From assembly GCA_963816065.1 (NCBI GenBank), contig CAWFJG010000030.1, forward strand, positions 186,001 through 250,000: DNA of 64,000 nt. The letters run 5' to 3'. The notes beneath the pieces are model-generated. The model was not told where the DNA came from and did not search any database. It saw only the letters and a list, made by a program, of their open reading frames with translations. Source of the stretch: Roseiarcus sp963816065. GTDB lineage: Bacteria > Pseudomonadota > Alphaproteobacteria > Rhizobiales > Beijerinckiaceae. The position numbers and the translations under genes were made by a program. Below, one piece after another: positions 55,489 to 64,000 of the stretch; the stretch's first letter is position 1, and every line of letters starts with the position of its first letter.

Positions 55489-55995
55489 ATGAAACGTCAC
55501 CGTCTGTTGAAGGTCGCCGCCATCGCCGTTCTGGCGAGCGTGTTCCTGTCCGCGACCGTATCGAAGTCGATAGCCCAGCAATATGACGCGACGTGGACTT
55601 GCTACGACGTGGGTGTTAGCGCGCCCGAACCGCTCAGCGCCCAGCCGGGCCCCGTGATGATGGTCAACGACTACCTCTGCGTCGCGACCTCGGGTCCCAT
55701 GACCGGCGGCGTGGACACCGGACGGGCCGTCTCCGTGCTCGACAAGTCCGGCGGGAAGCTCGCGACGGGAACCGGCGTCATTCGCAAGCCGGACGGAACC
55801 GCCATATACGTGATGACCGACCAGAAGCTGGAGTTTATGATGAGCGACGGCAAAGTCGTCGGGGTCACAACGACAGGCCACGGCCGCTACGTCCTGGCCG
55901 AAGGCTCAGCGTCGTCGCTGTCGGGAAAGACCTTCACGATCGACACCAAAACGACCGGACCGCATCAATTCGTCGTGAACGAAAAATTTGAGTGA
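55489..55995 (+). CDS. secreted hypothetical protein
   Basis: 168 residues. GGAGG is 6 bp upstream of the ATG. Signal peptide LLKVAAIAVLASVFLSATVS ending SIAQ. The mature part is beta-rich with two cysteines (DATWTCYDVG and VNDYLCVATSG) and ends TIDTKTTGPHQFVVNEKFE. No family recognised. It stands alone in a gene-poor region, convergent with the oxidoreductase operon. Confidence 0.65.
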   Translation: MKRHRLLKVAAIAVLASVFLSATVSKSIAQQYDATWTCYDVGVSAPEPLSAQPGPVMMVNDYLCVATSGPMTGGVDTGRAVSVLDKSGGKLATGTGVIRKPDGTAIYVMTDQKLEFMMSDGKVVGVTTTGHGRYVLAEGSASSLSGKTFTIDTKTTGPHQFVVNEKFE

Positions 55996-56451
55996 GAACG
56001 GGACGGGCCGGATTTGCCCAACAGGCTGGCGCTTGCGCCGCTCGCCATAAGGGGAACAGAACGGCGCGAGCGCCTCGCAAAGAGCGAGGAGGTTCCCAGG
56101 AAACGTCATCTACCAGTTACGGTCGCCGCAACGCTGGCCGGCGCATCTGCGCTGATCTTGACGGTGCGGGCGGCAGAAATGGATTACAGGCGCCAGTCCC
56201 GCCAAACAACGCGTGCGCACAAGTACGGCGGAAAGGTTGCTCAAAGCGAGGGATCGGGCGCGGCGGAGGGGCAATCGGATGCGCCTCGACGCGTTGGTTG
56301 CGCCAACGATGCGTGGTCAGAGCAACGGCCCACACCCCATCCGACGTTTCGCGCCACCTTCCCCAGCCGAGCTGGGGAAGAAGGGCAGGGGGTGCTTCAG
56401 TTTGATCGAAAACCGCTCTGGCCGGACAGGCACGGAATTCATCGGGCGCCG
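55996..56451. other. 456-bp gap with a REP-like hairpin
   Basis: No supported gene. CTTCCCCAGC-CGA-GCTGGGGAAG (56358-56380) is a perfect 10-bp stem with a 3-base loop, about 70 bp beyond the stop of the oxidoreductase operon. Without a T tract it is more like a REP element than a standard terminator. Confidence 0.45.
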
Positions 56452-57507
56452 CTACCGCAGCGAGCGGTTGATCGCAGACAGCGCCTTCGAACCCGGGCAG
56501 AGTTCGGTCTCGGCCAGTTCGTTGAGCGGGCGGGTCGTGGTGTTCAGCGTGCCGTGCAGGTCCTCGACGTCCTCCTCCAGATAGAGGAGGCCGGTCGGGA
56601 TCTCGCCGGTCGTGCGGCGCCTCTCGAGCAACGTCAGCGCCGCGGCGCGGTCGCCGATGTCATGGCTCGAGTCGAGCTTGCGCAGGACGATGGTCGCGCC
56701 GTCGTGCAGCGTCACGGCCTGAACCGCGCCCTCGGCGTAGTCGACCTCGATCGCCTCCTTGCCGTCGATGAAGTCGAGCGCGCTGACGGCGATGTTGTGC
56801 TCGCGCACATAGTCGTAGCTCTTGGTCGAGCCTTCGTGGTTGTTGAAGGTGACGCACGGCGAGATCACGTCGATGAAGGCCGCGCCGCGATGCTCGAACG
56901 CCGCCTTGATCAGCGGCACGAGCTGCGCCTTGTCGCCGGAGAAACTGCGCGCGACGAAGGTCGCGCCGACCTCGATGGCGACGGCGGCGAGGTCGATCGG
57001 CGCGTCGGCCGCGCGCGCGCCCTTCTTGCTCTTCGAGCCGCGGTCGGCGGTGGCGGAGAACTGGCCCTTCGTCAGTCCGTACACGCCGTTGTTCTCGACG
57101 ATGTAGACCATGTTGACGCCGCGGCGCATCACGTGGGCGAACTGCCCGAAGCCGATCGAGGCGGTGTCGCCGTCGCCGGAAACGCCGAGATAGATCAGGT
57201 CGCGGTTGGCGAGATTGGCGCCGGTCAGCACCGAGGGCATGCGGCCGTGCACCGAGTTGAAGCCGTGGCTCTGGCCGAGCATGTAGGTCGGCGTCTTCGA
57301 CGAGCAGCCGATGCCGCTGAGCTTGGCGATGCGATGGGGGGGCAGGGCGAGCTCGAAGCAGGCGTGCAGGATCGCGGCGGTGATCGAGTCGTGGCCGCAG
57401 CCGGCGCAGAGCGTCGACATCGAGCCTTCGTAGTCGCGATGGGTGAAGCCGAGCGCGTTGACTGCGATCGAGGGATGATGAAACTTCGGCTTGGCGAGGT
57501 AGGTCAT
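56452..57507 (-). CDS. 2-oxoacid:ferredoxin oxidoreductase, beta subunit
   Basis: Thiamine diphosphate and [4Fe-4S] subunit, 351 residues. STLCAGCGHDSITAAILHAC starts the cluster/TPP domain; KLSGIGCSSKTPTYMLGQ, DLIYLGVSGDGDTASIGFGQ (GDG...N TPP motif, completed by VYIVENNGVYGLTKGQFSAT) and AFIDVISPCVTFNNHEGSTK complete it. The beta-type C-terminal cysteine (SPCVTFN) is present. Its ATG overlaps the alpha-subunit stop (ATGA). Third gene of the operon. Whether the substrate is 2-oxoglutarate, pyruvate or another 2-oxoacid is not determinable; overall it is KorB-like. Confidence 0.9.
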   Translation of the reverse strand: MTYLAKPKFHHPSIAVNALGFTHRDYEGSMSTLCAGCGHDSITAAILHACFELALPPHRIAKLSGIGCSSKTPTYMLGQSHGFNSVHGRMPSVLTGANLANRDLIYLGVSGDGDTASIGFGQFAHVMRRGVNMVYIVENNGVYGLTKGQFSATADRGSKSKKGARAADAPIDLAAVAIEVGATFVARSFSGDKAQLVPLIKAAFEHRGAAFIDVISPCVTFNNHEGSTKSYDYVREHNIAVSALDFIDGKEAIEVDYAEGAVQAVTLHDGATIVLRKLDSSHDIGDRAAALTLLERRRTTGEIPTGLLYLEEDVEDLHGTLNTTTRPLNELAETELCPGSKALSAINRSLR

Positions 57508-59336
57508 TCGGCGGCCTCGAGGGATTGCGACGCGGCCGGCTCCTGCAAGCGCGTGGCGATTTCGCGAAAGATGTAGCGGGCCGAAGTCGGCATGCCGTTG
57601 TAATGCAGGATCGGCGTCCAGCGGTCGGTCGCGACGCCGAGATCGGTTGAAATCAGGGTGCGCATCTGGGCGTCGCGGTTCTGCTCGACGACAAAGATCC
57701 GATCGTGGCCCTCGATGAACTCGAGCACCTCGCGGGCGAGCGGAAACGCCCGGATGCGCAAGGCGTCGACATGGATACCCTCGCGCTCCAGCAGGCGTTG
57801 CGCCTCGTCCATCGAGGCCGCGGTCGAACCGTAATGGAGAACGCCGATCCGGGTCGGCTTCGTCGCCGGCGCGAGGACCGGCCGCGGCAGCAGACGGCGC
57901 GCGGTCTCGAACTTGTGCTCGAGCCGCTCCATGTTGTCGATATAGGGCAGGCCCTCCTCGGTGTAGCGGGCGAAGCGGTCGCGGCTGGTGCCGCGCGTGA
58001 AATAGGCGCCGCGCGTCGGATGGCCGCCGGGAAGCGTGCGATAGGGAATTCCATCGCCATCGACGTCGTCGTAGCGCCCGAAGTTCGGCGCTTCTTCGAG
58101 TTGCTCGAACGACAGAACCTTGCCGCGGTCGTAGGTCCGGGCGTCGTCCCATTGGAACGGCGCGCAAAGGTGGGAATTCATGCCGATGTCGAGATCGAGC
58201 ATGACGAACACCGGCGTCTGCAGCCGCTCGGCGAGATCGAACGCGTCGGCGGCGAAGGTGAACGCCTCGTTGGGCCCATCGGGAATGAGCAGCGCGTGCT
58301 TGGTGTCGCCGTGCGACGCGAAGGCGCAGGACAGGAGATCCGACTGCTGCGTCCGGGTCGGCATGCCGGTCGACGGGCCGCCGCGCTGGACGTCGAACAC
58401 GACCACCGGAATTTCGGCGAAATAGGCGAGGCCGAAAAACTCCTGCATCAGCGAAATCCCGGGTCCCGAGGTCGCGGTGAAGGCGCGCGCCCCGTTCCAG
58501 CCCGCGCCGACCGCCATGCCGATGGCGGCGATCTCGTCCTCGGCCTGGACGATGGCGTAGTTTCTCTTGCCCGCGGCGTCGAGGCGGTGGCGCGAGCACA
58601 GGCGTTCAAACGCCTCGGCGAGCGACGTCGACGGCGTGATCGGATACCAGGCGCAAACCGTCGCGCCGCCGTAGACCGCGCCGAGCGCCGCGGCGAAATT
58701 GCCCTCGACGAGAATACGGTCGCCGACCGCCTCGCTGCGCCGGACACGCACGCCGAGCGGGCAGGCGAAGCGCGCCATCGCCTCGCTATGGCCGATCCGC
58801 AATGCGCGCTGGTTGGCCTCGATCAGCTTGTCCTTGCCCTTGAACCGTTCCGCCGTCAGCGTCTCCATGACGTCGAGGTCGATATCGAGCAGCGCCGCGA
58901 GCGCGCCGACATAGACGATGTTGCGATAGAGCTGGCGCTGTCTCGGCTCCGGATACTCGGCGGCGCAGATCTCGGTGAGCGGCATCCCGAGCATGACGAT
59001 GTCGTCGCGACGCGTCAACGCCGAGAGCGGGCGGGTCGAATCGTAGAAGAGGTAGCCGCCGGGGTCGAGCGCGGCGACGTCCTGGGCGAAAGTCTGGGCG
59101 TTCATCGCCACCAGGATGTCGGCGCCGCCGCGCGCGCCGAGCCATCCGTCCTCGCTCACCCTGACCTCGTACCAGGTCGGCAGGCCCTGGATGTTGGAGG
59201 GGAAGATATTGCGGGGCGCGATCGGCACGCCCATGCGCAGGATCGACCGCGCAAACAGCAGATTGGCGCTGGCCGAGCCCGAGCCGTTCACATTGGCGAA
59301 GCGAATGACGAAATCGTTGACCGCCTCTATCGGCAT
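57504..59336 (-). CDS. 2-oxoacid:ferredoxin oxidoreductase, fused gamma-alpha subunit
   Basis: 610 residues. N-terminal gamma domain (FVIRFANVNGSGSASANLLF, then LPTWYEVRVSEDGWLGARGG) is fused to the alpha domain (CAWYPITPSTSLAEAFERLC, IAAIGMAVGAGWNGARAFTA, TSGPGISLMQEFFGLAYFAE, VFDVQRGGPSTGMPTRTQQS, DGPNEAFTFAADAFDLAERL). The gamma-alpha fusion is the KorA arrangement. ATG 59336 overlaps the end of the GltD-like gene by 10 bp. No lesion. It would bind CoA and the 2-oxoacid together with the beta subunit. Confidence 0.9.
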   Translation of the reverse strand: MPIEAVNDFVIRFANVNGSGSASANLLFARSILRMGVPIAPRNIFPSNIQGLPTWYEVRVSEDGWLGARGGADILVAMNAQTFAQDVAALDPGGYLFYDSTRPLSALTRRDDIVMLGMPLTEICAAEYPEPRQRQLYRNIVYVGALAALLDIDLDVMETLTAERFKGKDKLIEANQRALRIGHSEAMARFACPLGVRVRRSEAVGDRILVEGNFAAALGAVYGGATVCAWYPITPSTSLAEAFERLCSRHRLDAAGKRNYAIVQAEDEIAAIGMAVGAGWNGARAFTATSGPGISLMQEFFGLAYFAEIPVVVFDVQRGGPSTGMPTRTQQSDLLSCAFASHGDTKHALLIPDGPNEAFTFAADAFDLAERLQTPVFVMLDLDIGMNSHLCAPFQWDDARTYDRGKVLSFEQLEEAPNFGRYDDVDGDGIPYRTLPGGHPTRGAYFTRGTSRDRFARYTEEGLPYIDNMERLEHKFETARRLLPRPVLAPATKPTRIGVLHYGSTAASMDEAQRLLEREGIHVDALRIRAFPLAREVLEFIEGHDRIFVVEQNRDAQMRTLISTDLGVATDRWTPILHYNGMPTSARYIFREIATRLQEPAASQSLEAAE

Positions 59337-61113
59337 GTGTGTTGTCCCGCTTGAGCCGTTTCGATGTAGGATTTCTGCATGTCCCACGCCCCGGTCGGAC
59401 AGCGCTCGGCGCACAGGCCGCAGTGGAGACACAGGTCCTCGTCCTTGACCATGACGCGCAGGCTCTTGACCGGCTCGGACACGAGAATGGCCTGATCGAG
59501 ATTGGCGGCCGGCGCCATCAGCGACAGGCGCAATTCGGGTTCGGGCGCGTTCGCCACGAACGAGATGCAGTCGATCGGGCAGACGTCGACGCACGCGTCG
59601 CATTCGATGCAGGCGGGGGCCGAGAATACGGTCTGGACGTCGCAATTCAGGCAGCGCCTCGCCTCGCCGAGCGCCTGCTGGAGGGTGAAGCCGAGTTCGA
59701 CCTCGGTGCTCAGGTTGCGCAGCGCCGCCGCCCGCTCGACCTGCGGCACGACGAAGCGGCGATCGAGGGTGATCGCGCTGTCGTAGGACCAGTCGTGAAT
59801 GCCCATCTTCTGGCTGACGAGATTGATGGTCGGCGGAGGCCGGACCCGGGGGCTTTCGCCCCGGCAGAAGGCGTCGATCGAGATCGCGGCCTCGTGGCCG
59901 TGCGCGACCGCGGTGATGATGTTCTTCGGCCCGAAGGCCGCGTCGCCGCCGAAGAACACGTTCGGCAGGCTCGAGGCGAAGGTGACGGGGTCGACCAACG
60001 GCATGCCGCCGTCGTTGAAGGCGATGCCGAGACCGGTCTCGATCCAGGGAAAGGCGTTCTCCTGGCCGACCGCGATCAGGACGTCGTCGCACGGGATATG
60101 CACGTCGGCCTCGCCGGTCGGAATGAGCTTGCGGCGGCCGCGCGCGTCCGTCTCGGGCTTCACCTTCTCGAACAGGACGCCGGTGAGCCGGCCGGAATTC
60201 ATGGGTGAAGGCCTTGGGGACGAGGTAGTTGAGGATTTCGACGCCCTCGTGGCCCGCGTCCTCCTTTTCCCAGGGCGAGGCCTTCATCTCGGCGAAACCC
60301 GAGCGCACGATGACCTTGACCTCGGCGCCGCCGAGCCGCAGGGCGGTGCGGCAGCAGTCCATCGCCGTGTTGCCGCCGCCGAGCACCACCACGCGCTTGC
60401 CGATCGCATGGGTATGGCCGAAGAACACGCTCGCCAGCCACTCGATGCCGACGCGGATGTTGCGCGACGCCTCGCCGCGGCCGGGGATCACGAGGTCCCG
60501 CCCGTGCGGCGCGCCGCAGCCGACGAAGATCGCGTCATAGCCCTCCCTGAGGAGCGCCTTCATGCTCGTGATGCGGCGGGAGGCGACGAAGCTCCCGCCG
60601 GTCGAGAGCGCATATCCGACCTCCTCGTCGATCACCTCGTCGGGCAGGCGGAATTTGGGGATCTGGCTGCGCATCATGCCGCCGGCGCGCGAATCCGAGT
60701 CGAACACCACGACCTCGTAGCCGATCGCGGCGAGGTCGCGGGCGACGGTCAGCGAGGCGGGGCCGCCCCCCACGCAGGCGATCCGCTTGCCGTTGCGCGC
60801 GTCGGGCGCCTTGGGCAGCAGGCCGGCGATGTCGTCCTTGCGATCTGCGGCGACGCGCTTCAGCCGGCAGATGGCGACCGGCTGCTCCTCGAGCCGCCCG
60901 CGCCGGCAGGCCGGCTCGCACGGGCGGTCGCAAGTCCGGCCGAGGATTCCGGGGAAGACATTCGACTTCCAGTTGATCAGATAGGCGCCCTGGTAGTCGC
61001 CCTGGGCGATGCGGCGGATGTATTCCGGGACCGGCGTATGCGCGGGACAGGCCCACTGGCAATCGACGAACTCGGTGGTAGTACTCCGGATGCTTGACGT
61101 CAGTCGCCCGCAA
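59327..61113 (-). CDS. GltD-like NAD(P)H/FAD oxidoreductase with ferredoxin domain (two frameshifts)
   Basis: About 595 codons. N-terminal cysteine-rich domain of glutamate-synthase small subunits (DCQWACPAHTPVPEYIRRIA, FPGILGRTCDRPCEPACRRG), FAD motif IACVGGGPASLTVARDLAAI, NAD(P) motif VVVLGGGNTAMDCCRTALRL, FFGGDAAFGPKNIITAVAHG, then a C-terminal 2x[4Fe-4S] ferredoxin domain: CIECDACVDVCPIDC and CLHCGLCAERCPTGA. The TTG at 61113 with AGGAGG upstream gives LRATDVKHPEYYHR, and the frame is corrected near 61068 to reach VVDCQWAC; a second one-base break lies near 60196. First gene of the operon; it likely passes electrons between NAD(P)H and the ferredoxin-type oxidoreductase. Confidence 0.88.
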
Positions 61114-61364
61114 GACGGCATATCCTCCTCTTCGCCCCGATCCCGGGGTCTCATTGACGTCACCTTATGACAATTCTCGGGCAAGCGGGTTAAAAAGCGC
61201 TTGCGAAATGGATTGTCGGCGCCAAATCGGCCGCAGCGCGCGCGCAAGATCTCCCGGGGAGGTCGAATGCCGCAACCCCTTCCGTCTTTGTCACGATCGG
61301 CATAAAAGCGCGCCAACCCTGACTTTCCCCCATTCGCGCCGGCGCCCGGCGCCGGAGAGCGTTC

Positions 61365-62768
61365 ATGACCAAGCCGCGTACGTTGTATGACAAGATCTGG
61401 GACGACCATGTCATCGAAACGGCGGGCGGATCGAGCCTCATCTACATCGACCGCCATCTGGTCCACGAGGTGACGAGCCCGCAGGCGTTCGAAGGCTTGC
61501 GGATGGCCGGCCGCAAGGTGCGCGCGCCCGAAAAGACGCTCGCCGTCGTCGACCACAACATCCAGACGACCGACCGCAGCCAGGGCATCGCCGATCCCGA
61601 GAGCCGCCAGCAGGTCGAGACGCTGGCCGCCAACGCCAAGGAATTCGGCATCGAATATTACGACGAGTTCGACCGCCGCCAGGGCGTCGTCCACATCATC
61701 GGGCCGGAGCAGGGTTTTACCCTGCCGGGCACGACGATCGTCTGCGGCGACAGCCACACCTCGACCCACGGCGCCTTCGGCGCGCTCGCGCATGGCATCG
61801 GCACCTCCGAGGTCGAGCATGTGCTGGCGACCCAGACGCTGATCCAGTCCAAGGCGAAAAACATGCGGGTCCGCGTCGACGGGACGCTGCCCGAAGGCGT
61901 CACCGCCAAGGACATCATTCTCGCCGTCATCGGCGAGATCGGCACGGCGGGCGGCACCGGCCACGTCATCGAATATTGCGGCCCGGCGATCGAGGCGCTG
62001 TCGATGGAAGGCCGCATGACGGTCTGCAACATGTCGATCGAGGGCGGCGCGCGCGCCGGAATGGTCGCGCCGGACGCCAAGACCTTCGCCTATCTGAAGG
62101 ACCGGCCGAAGTCGCCGAAGGGGCCCCTGTGGGATCAGGCGGTCGCCTACTGGGAGACTCTGCGCACCGACGACGGCGCGCACTTCGACGCCGAAGTGCG
62201 GCTGAACGCCTCCGAACTGCCGCCGATCGTCACCTGGGGCACCAGCCCGCAGGACGTGGCGACGATCGCCGGCGCCGTGCCGCGCGTCGAGGACGCCGCG
62301 ACCGAGCAGAAGCGCGCCTCGATCCAGCGGGCGCTCGACTACATGGGCCTCAAGGGCGGCGAGAAGATCGCCGAGCTCGCCATCGACCGCGTCTTCATCG
62401 GCTCGTGCACCAACGGCCGCATCGAGGACCTGCGCGCGGCGGCGAAGATCGCCGAGGGGCGGAAGGTGAGCGAGCGCGTCAACGCCATGGTCGTGCCGGG
62501 CTCGGGCCTGGTCAAGGCGCAGGCCGAGGCCGAGGGGCTCGACAAGATCTTCCTCGCCGCCGGCTTCGAGTGGCGCGAGCCCGGTTGCTCGATGTGCCTC
62601 GCCATGAACCCGGACAAGCTCTTGCCCGGCGAGCGCTGCGCCTCGACCTCGAACCGCAATTTCGAGGGCCGCCAGGGCTACAAGGGCCGCACGCATCTCG
62701 TCTCGCCGGCGATGGCCGCGGCGGCGGCGATCGCGGGGCGGTTCGTCGACGTGAGGACGTGGCGGTAG
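61365..62768 (+). CDS. leuC: 3-isopropylmalate dehydratase large subunit
   Basis: Aconitase-family enzyme of leucine biosynthesis; isomerises 2- and 3-isopropylmalate. 467 residues, intact. TLYDKIWDDHVIETAGGSSL opens the protein; TIVCGDSHTSTHGAFGALAH, IGSCTNGRIEDLRAAAKIAE and EPGCSMCLAMNPDKLLPGER supply the three cluster cysteines (SCTN, CSMC). leuD and leuB are not beside it; a 70-residue gene and an arsR follow. Divergent from the oxidoreductase operon with 251 bp between. Confidence 0.95.
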   Translation: MTKPRTLYDKIWDDHVIETAGGSSLIYIDRHLVHEVTSPQAFEGLRMAGRKVRAPEKTLAVVDHNIQTTDRSQGIADPESRQQVETLAANAKEFGIEYYDEFDRRQGVVHIIGPEQGFTLPGTTIVCGDSHTSTHGAFGALAHGIGTSEVEHVLATQTLIQSKAKNMRVRVDGTLPEGVTAKDIILAVIGEIGTAGGTGHVIEYCGPAIEALSMEGRMTVCNMSIEGGARAGMVAPDAKTFAYLKDRPKSPKGPLWDQAVAYWETLRTDDGAHFDAEVRLNASELPPIVTWGTSPQDVATIAGAVPRVEDAATEQKRASIQRALDYMGLKGGEKIAELAIDRVFIGSCTNGRIEDLRAAAKIAEGRKVSERVNAMVVPGSGLVKAQAEAEGLDKIFLAAGFEWREPGCSMCLAMNPDKLLPGERCASTSNRNFEGRQGYKGRTHLVSPAMAAAAAIAGRFVDVRTWR

Positions 62769-62879
62769 GGCGTTCGCGCCGGTCCGCCCTGCAGGTCAGC
62801 GATCTGCCAGCGATCGCGGGGCGATTTGGCGCTATGCGGGACTGGCGGCAGGCGTCCTCGCGGGCGCCCGCCTGAGCCT

Positions 62880-63092
62880 CTACAGCGCCCTGGTCGACAT
62901 GACCTCGACGCCGTCGAGGTCGTTCGTGGCCGAAAGAAGCGCGAGCGCCTCGCTGACCACGTTGCGCATTTCGGGGCCGTCCGCTTCGCAACTGGTGTCC
63001 ACGACGAGCCAGGTCTCGGCGTCGCCGGACTTTTTCAGGCGGGTGATCGTGGTCTCGCTGATCACGCTGTCGTGTGTGAGCCGTCGTAGCAT
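62880..63092 (-). CDS. small hypothetical protein
   Basis: 70 residues: MLRRLTHDSVISETTITRLK, KSGDAETWLVVDTSCEADGP, EMRNVVSEALALLSATNDLD. GGGAGGG is 7-8 bp upstream of the ATG at 63092, and the frame is well separated from leuC. Soluble, one cysteine, no family recognised. Convergent with leuC. Confidence 0.6.
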   Translation of the reverse strand: MLRRLTHDSVISETTITRLKKSGDAETWLVVDTSCEADGPEMRNVVSEALALLSATNDLDGVEVMSTRAL

Positions 63093-63418
63093 CGGAATTC
63101 CCTCCCGTCCGCCGCGTGAGCATTTGTGCGGCGTTCATTCAAAGCGTACATGAAATTCGGGCTGCGCCTAGTGGCCCGCTTCGCCCAGAAGCCGCTGAAC
63201 CTCGTTGCGCCCGCAAACGCCGGCCGGGGCGCGGGGGCCACTTCAGTTGGCGCCGATCTGCTCGAGCCGCGCCGCGGCTCTCAATCTCCGCGTGCACGAA
63301 AACCAGAGGGAGCCGCGCGTGCGATTTCCAGCGATATATCGCAGCGTTGGTGCGCCGCGACGAGCCTGATCGCGGGCGTCGACGCGTCGCCCGGCGCGCC
63401 AATTTCCGAGTCTAAACC
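63093..63418. other. 326-bp stretch without a gene
   Basis: Three overlapping open frames of 87-99 codons occur here, but all are Arg/Ala-rich and lack ribosome-binding sites. Nothing else is seen. Confidence 0.4.
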
Positions 63419-63784
63419 CTAAGCCACCTCTGACGGCGAGGTTTCCTGAAGCTGCTTCTTGTAAGCGGTCAGGATCGAGGGGATGAGCCCGGGAAAGCGC
63501 TGCTCGAGCTCGTCGCAACGCGAGATATTGTGCATCTCCACGCCCCGGCGCTCGGACCGAATGAGCCCCGCCTCGCGCAAAGCGTTGAAATGCTGCGACA
63601 AGGTCGATTTCGGGATGGCCCGGCTGCTGATTTGCGCGAACGCCGTGCAGTTTTGCGGACATTGCGAGAACGCAATGTTGGCGAAGATGGCCGCCCGTGT
63701 CGGATCGGACAGGGCGTGGAAAATGCCCTCCAGCGTGATCGCGTGCAGCGGAGGGTGAAAGATCGGCTTCATGACGTCCATCAT
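63419..63784 (-). CDS. ArsR-type transcriptional regulator
   Basis: 121 residues. Winged-helix repressor: LEGIFHALSDPTRAAIFANI, AISSRAIPKSTLSQHFNALR (recognition helix; read as AIPKSTLSQHFNALREAGLI) and SERRGVEMHNISRCDELEQR. GAGG is 5 bp upstream of the first ATG (63784). Cysteines in FSQCPQNCTAF are not at the classic arsenic site, so the signal may be other than a metal. It is transcribed divergently from an SDR gene, its likely target, across a 76-bp shared control region. Confidence 0.88.
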   Translation of the reverse strand: MMDVMKPIFHPPLHAITLEGIFHALSDPTRAAIFANIAFSQCPQNCTAFAQISSRAIPKSTLSQHFNALREAGLIRSERRGVEMHNISRCDELEQRFPGLIPSILTAYKKQLQETSPSEVA

Positions 63785-63792
63785 ATACGCCT

Positions 63793-63843
63793 CTTGACAT
63801 AGAGTTCCATAGTCCCAAACTAATGAACTATTGAGTTGTCAAG
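63793..63843. promoter_or_regulatory. overlapping face-to-face promoters of arsR and SDR
   Basis: CTTGACA at 63793-63799 and TGTCAAG at 63837-63843 are inverted copies, each a good -35 box, one for each strand. Between them is ATAGT-N-ACTAT (about 63810-63829) in AT-rich DNA, a possible ArsR-family operator. Boxes for -10 are weak. A regulator bound here would cover both promoters. Confidence 0.55.
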
Positions 63844-63860
63844 CAGGAGTGCAATCCGCC

Positions 63861-64000
63861 ATGAGCAAACTCTCCGGAAAAGTCGCAATCGTGACCGGCG
63901 CCTCGAAGGGCATCGGCGCCGCCGTCGCGAAGTCGCTGGCCGCCATGGGCGCGAGCGTCGTCGTCAACTACGCCTCAAGCAAGGAAGGGGCCTACAAAGT
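63861..64000 (+). CDS. short-chain dehydrogenase/reductase (partial)
   Basis: The first 46 codons before the window ends. MSKLSGKVAIVTGASKGIGA holds the TGxxxGIG cofactor motif of classical SDR enzymes; AAVAKSLAAMGASVVVNYAS and SKEGAYK follow, an NADP(H)-type fingerprint. AGGAG is 11 bp upstream. Divergent from the arsR gene, which probably represses it; ArsR/SDR pairs of this kind respond to organic compounds in several proteobacteria. Substrate unknown. Confidence 0.88.
   Translation, partial: MSKLSGKVAIVTGASKGIGAAVAKSLAAMGASVVVNYASSKEGAYK

Noticed and set aside
53000..55500. recurrent GGGAGAAC motif near 53077, 54811, 55093 and 55454
   Set aside because: Spacing is irregular and each can be explained as a purine-rich ribosome-binding-like sequence; four chance matches are not enough for a repeat family.
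57504..62696. 1,730-codon open frame on the minus strand
   Set aside because: It joins the real gamma-alpha and GltD-like genes to the antisense of leuC. The part opposite leuC is Arg/Gly/Asp-rich shadow; leuC itself is intact and conserved, so there is no giant fusion protein.

Overview
The window comes from a high-GC alphaproteobacterium, most likely of the order Hyphomicrobiales (Rhizobiales). Indicators are the Tim44-like / MltA / Smr trio, an IF-3 with the alphaproteobacterial N-terminus, DUF1223, NnrU and PaiB proteins, 3-hydroxybutyrate dehydrogenase next to a patatin, and a PEP-CTERM protein. A Beijerinckiaceae- or Roseiarcaceae-like origin is a guess. It is chromosomal: housekeeping genes (infC, hemW, tsaC, ispG, rsmE, gpsA, mltA, leuC, tRNA-Thr) are mixed with accessory islands.

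Layout. 1-3.1 kb: tetR-adaptor-RND efflux operon with a palindromic operator. 3.3-13.2 kb: a secreted peptide, an Fsr-like MFS exporter, infC with an apparent AUU start, a Phd/PIN toxin-antitoxin pair, hemW, a class A beta-lactamase, a DenD-like dehydrogenase and two tandem LivK-like binding proteins. 13.2-16.2 kb: a MotA-like / OmpA-like pair with a GNAT gene, then tRNA-Thr. 16.2-18.5 kb: a lysR gene split by an IS4-family element. 18.5-24.1 kb: tsaC, acyl-CoA dehydrogenase plus enoyl-CoA hydratase, NUDIX, NnrU. 24.1-32.7 kb: a sugar ABC importer operon with a cyclase-family enzyme and a TetR gene, divergent from an L-arabinonate/D-xylonate-type dehydratase, which looks like a pentose or aldonate uptake and catabolism unit. 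32.7-38.8 kb: VapBC with a strong palindromic operator, GNAT, a His-box membrane protein, patatin-bdhA, ispG-paiB. 38.8-44.1 kb: a scarred zone with a tRNA 3' half, a decapitated lysR, small genes, rsmE, DUF1223 and a decayed IS630 element. 44.1-48.8 kb: an 860-residue membrane patatin, a second IS4 copy and a transaldolase-like gene. 49.2-56 kb: smr-mltA-tim44, gpsA, a PEP-CTERM gene followed by a degenerate second copy of the gpsA 3' end, and a gene-poor stretch. 56.4-64 kb: a three-gene 2-oxoacid:ferredoxin oxidoreductase operon with a GltD-like/ferredoxin subunit, leuC, and a divergent arsR/SDR pair.

About twenty single-base frameshifts and two in-frame stops interrupt otherwise well-conserved genes, including tsaC and ispG, whose loss is normally not tolerated. 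I read most of these as residual indel errors of an unpolished assembly and annotate such genes across the break. The IS-split lysR, the N-terminally truncated lysR, the gpsA fragment, the tRNA half and the IS630 remnant look like true decay. No CRISPR array, prophage or complete known defence system is present. The MotA-like/OmpA-like pair recalls Zorya ZorAB but has no ZorC, ZorD or ZorE partner.
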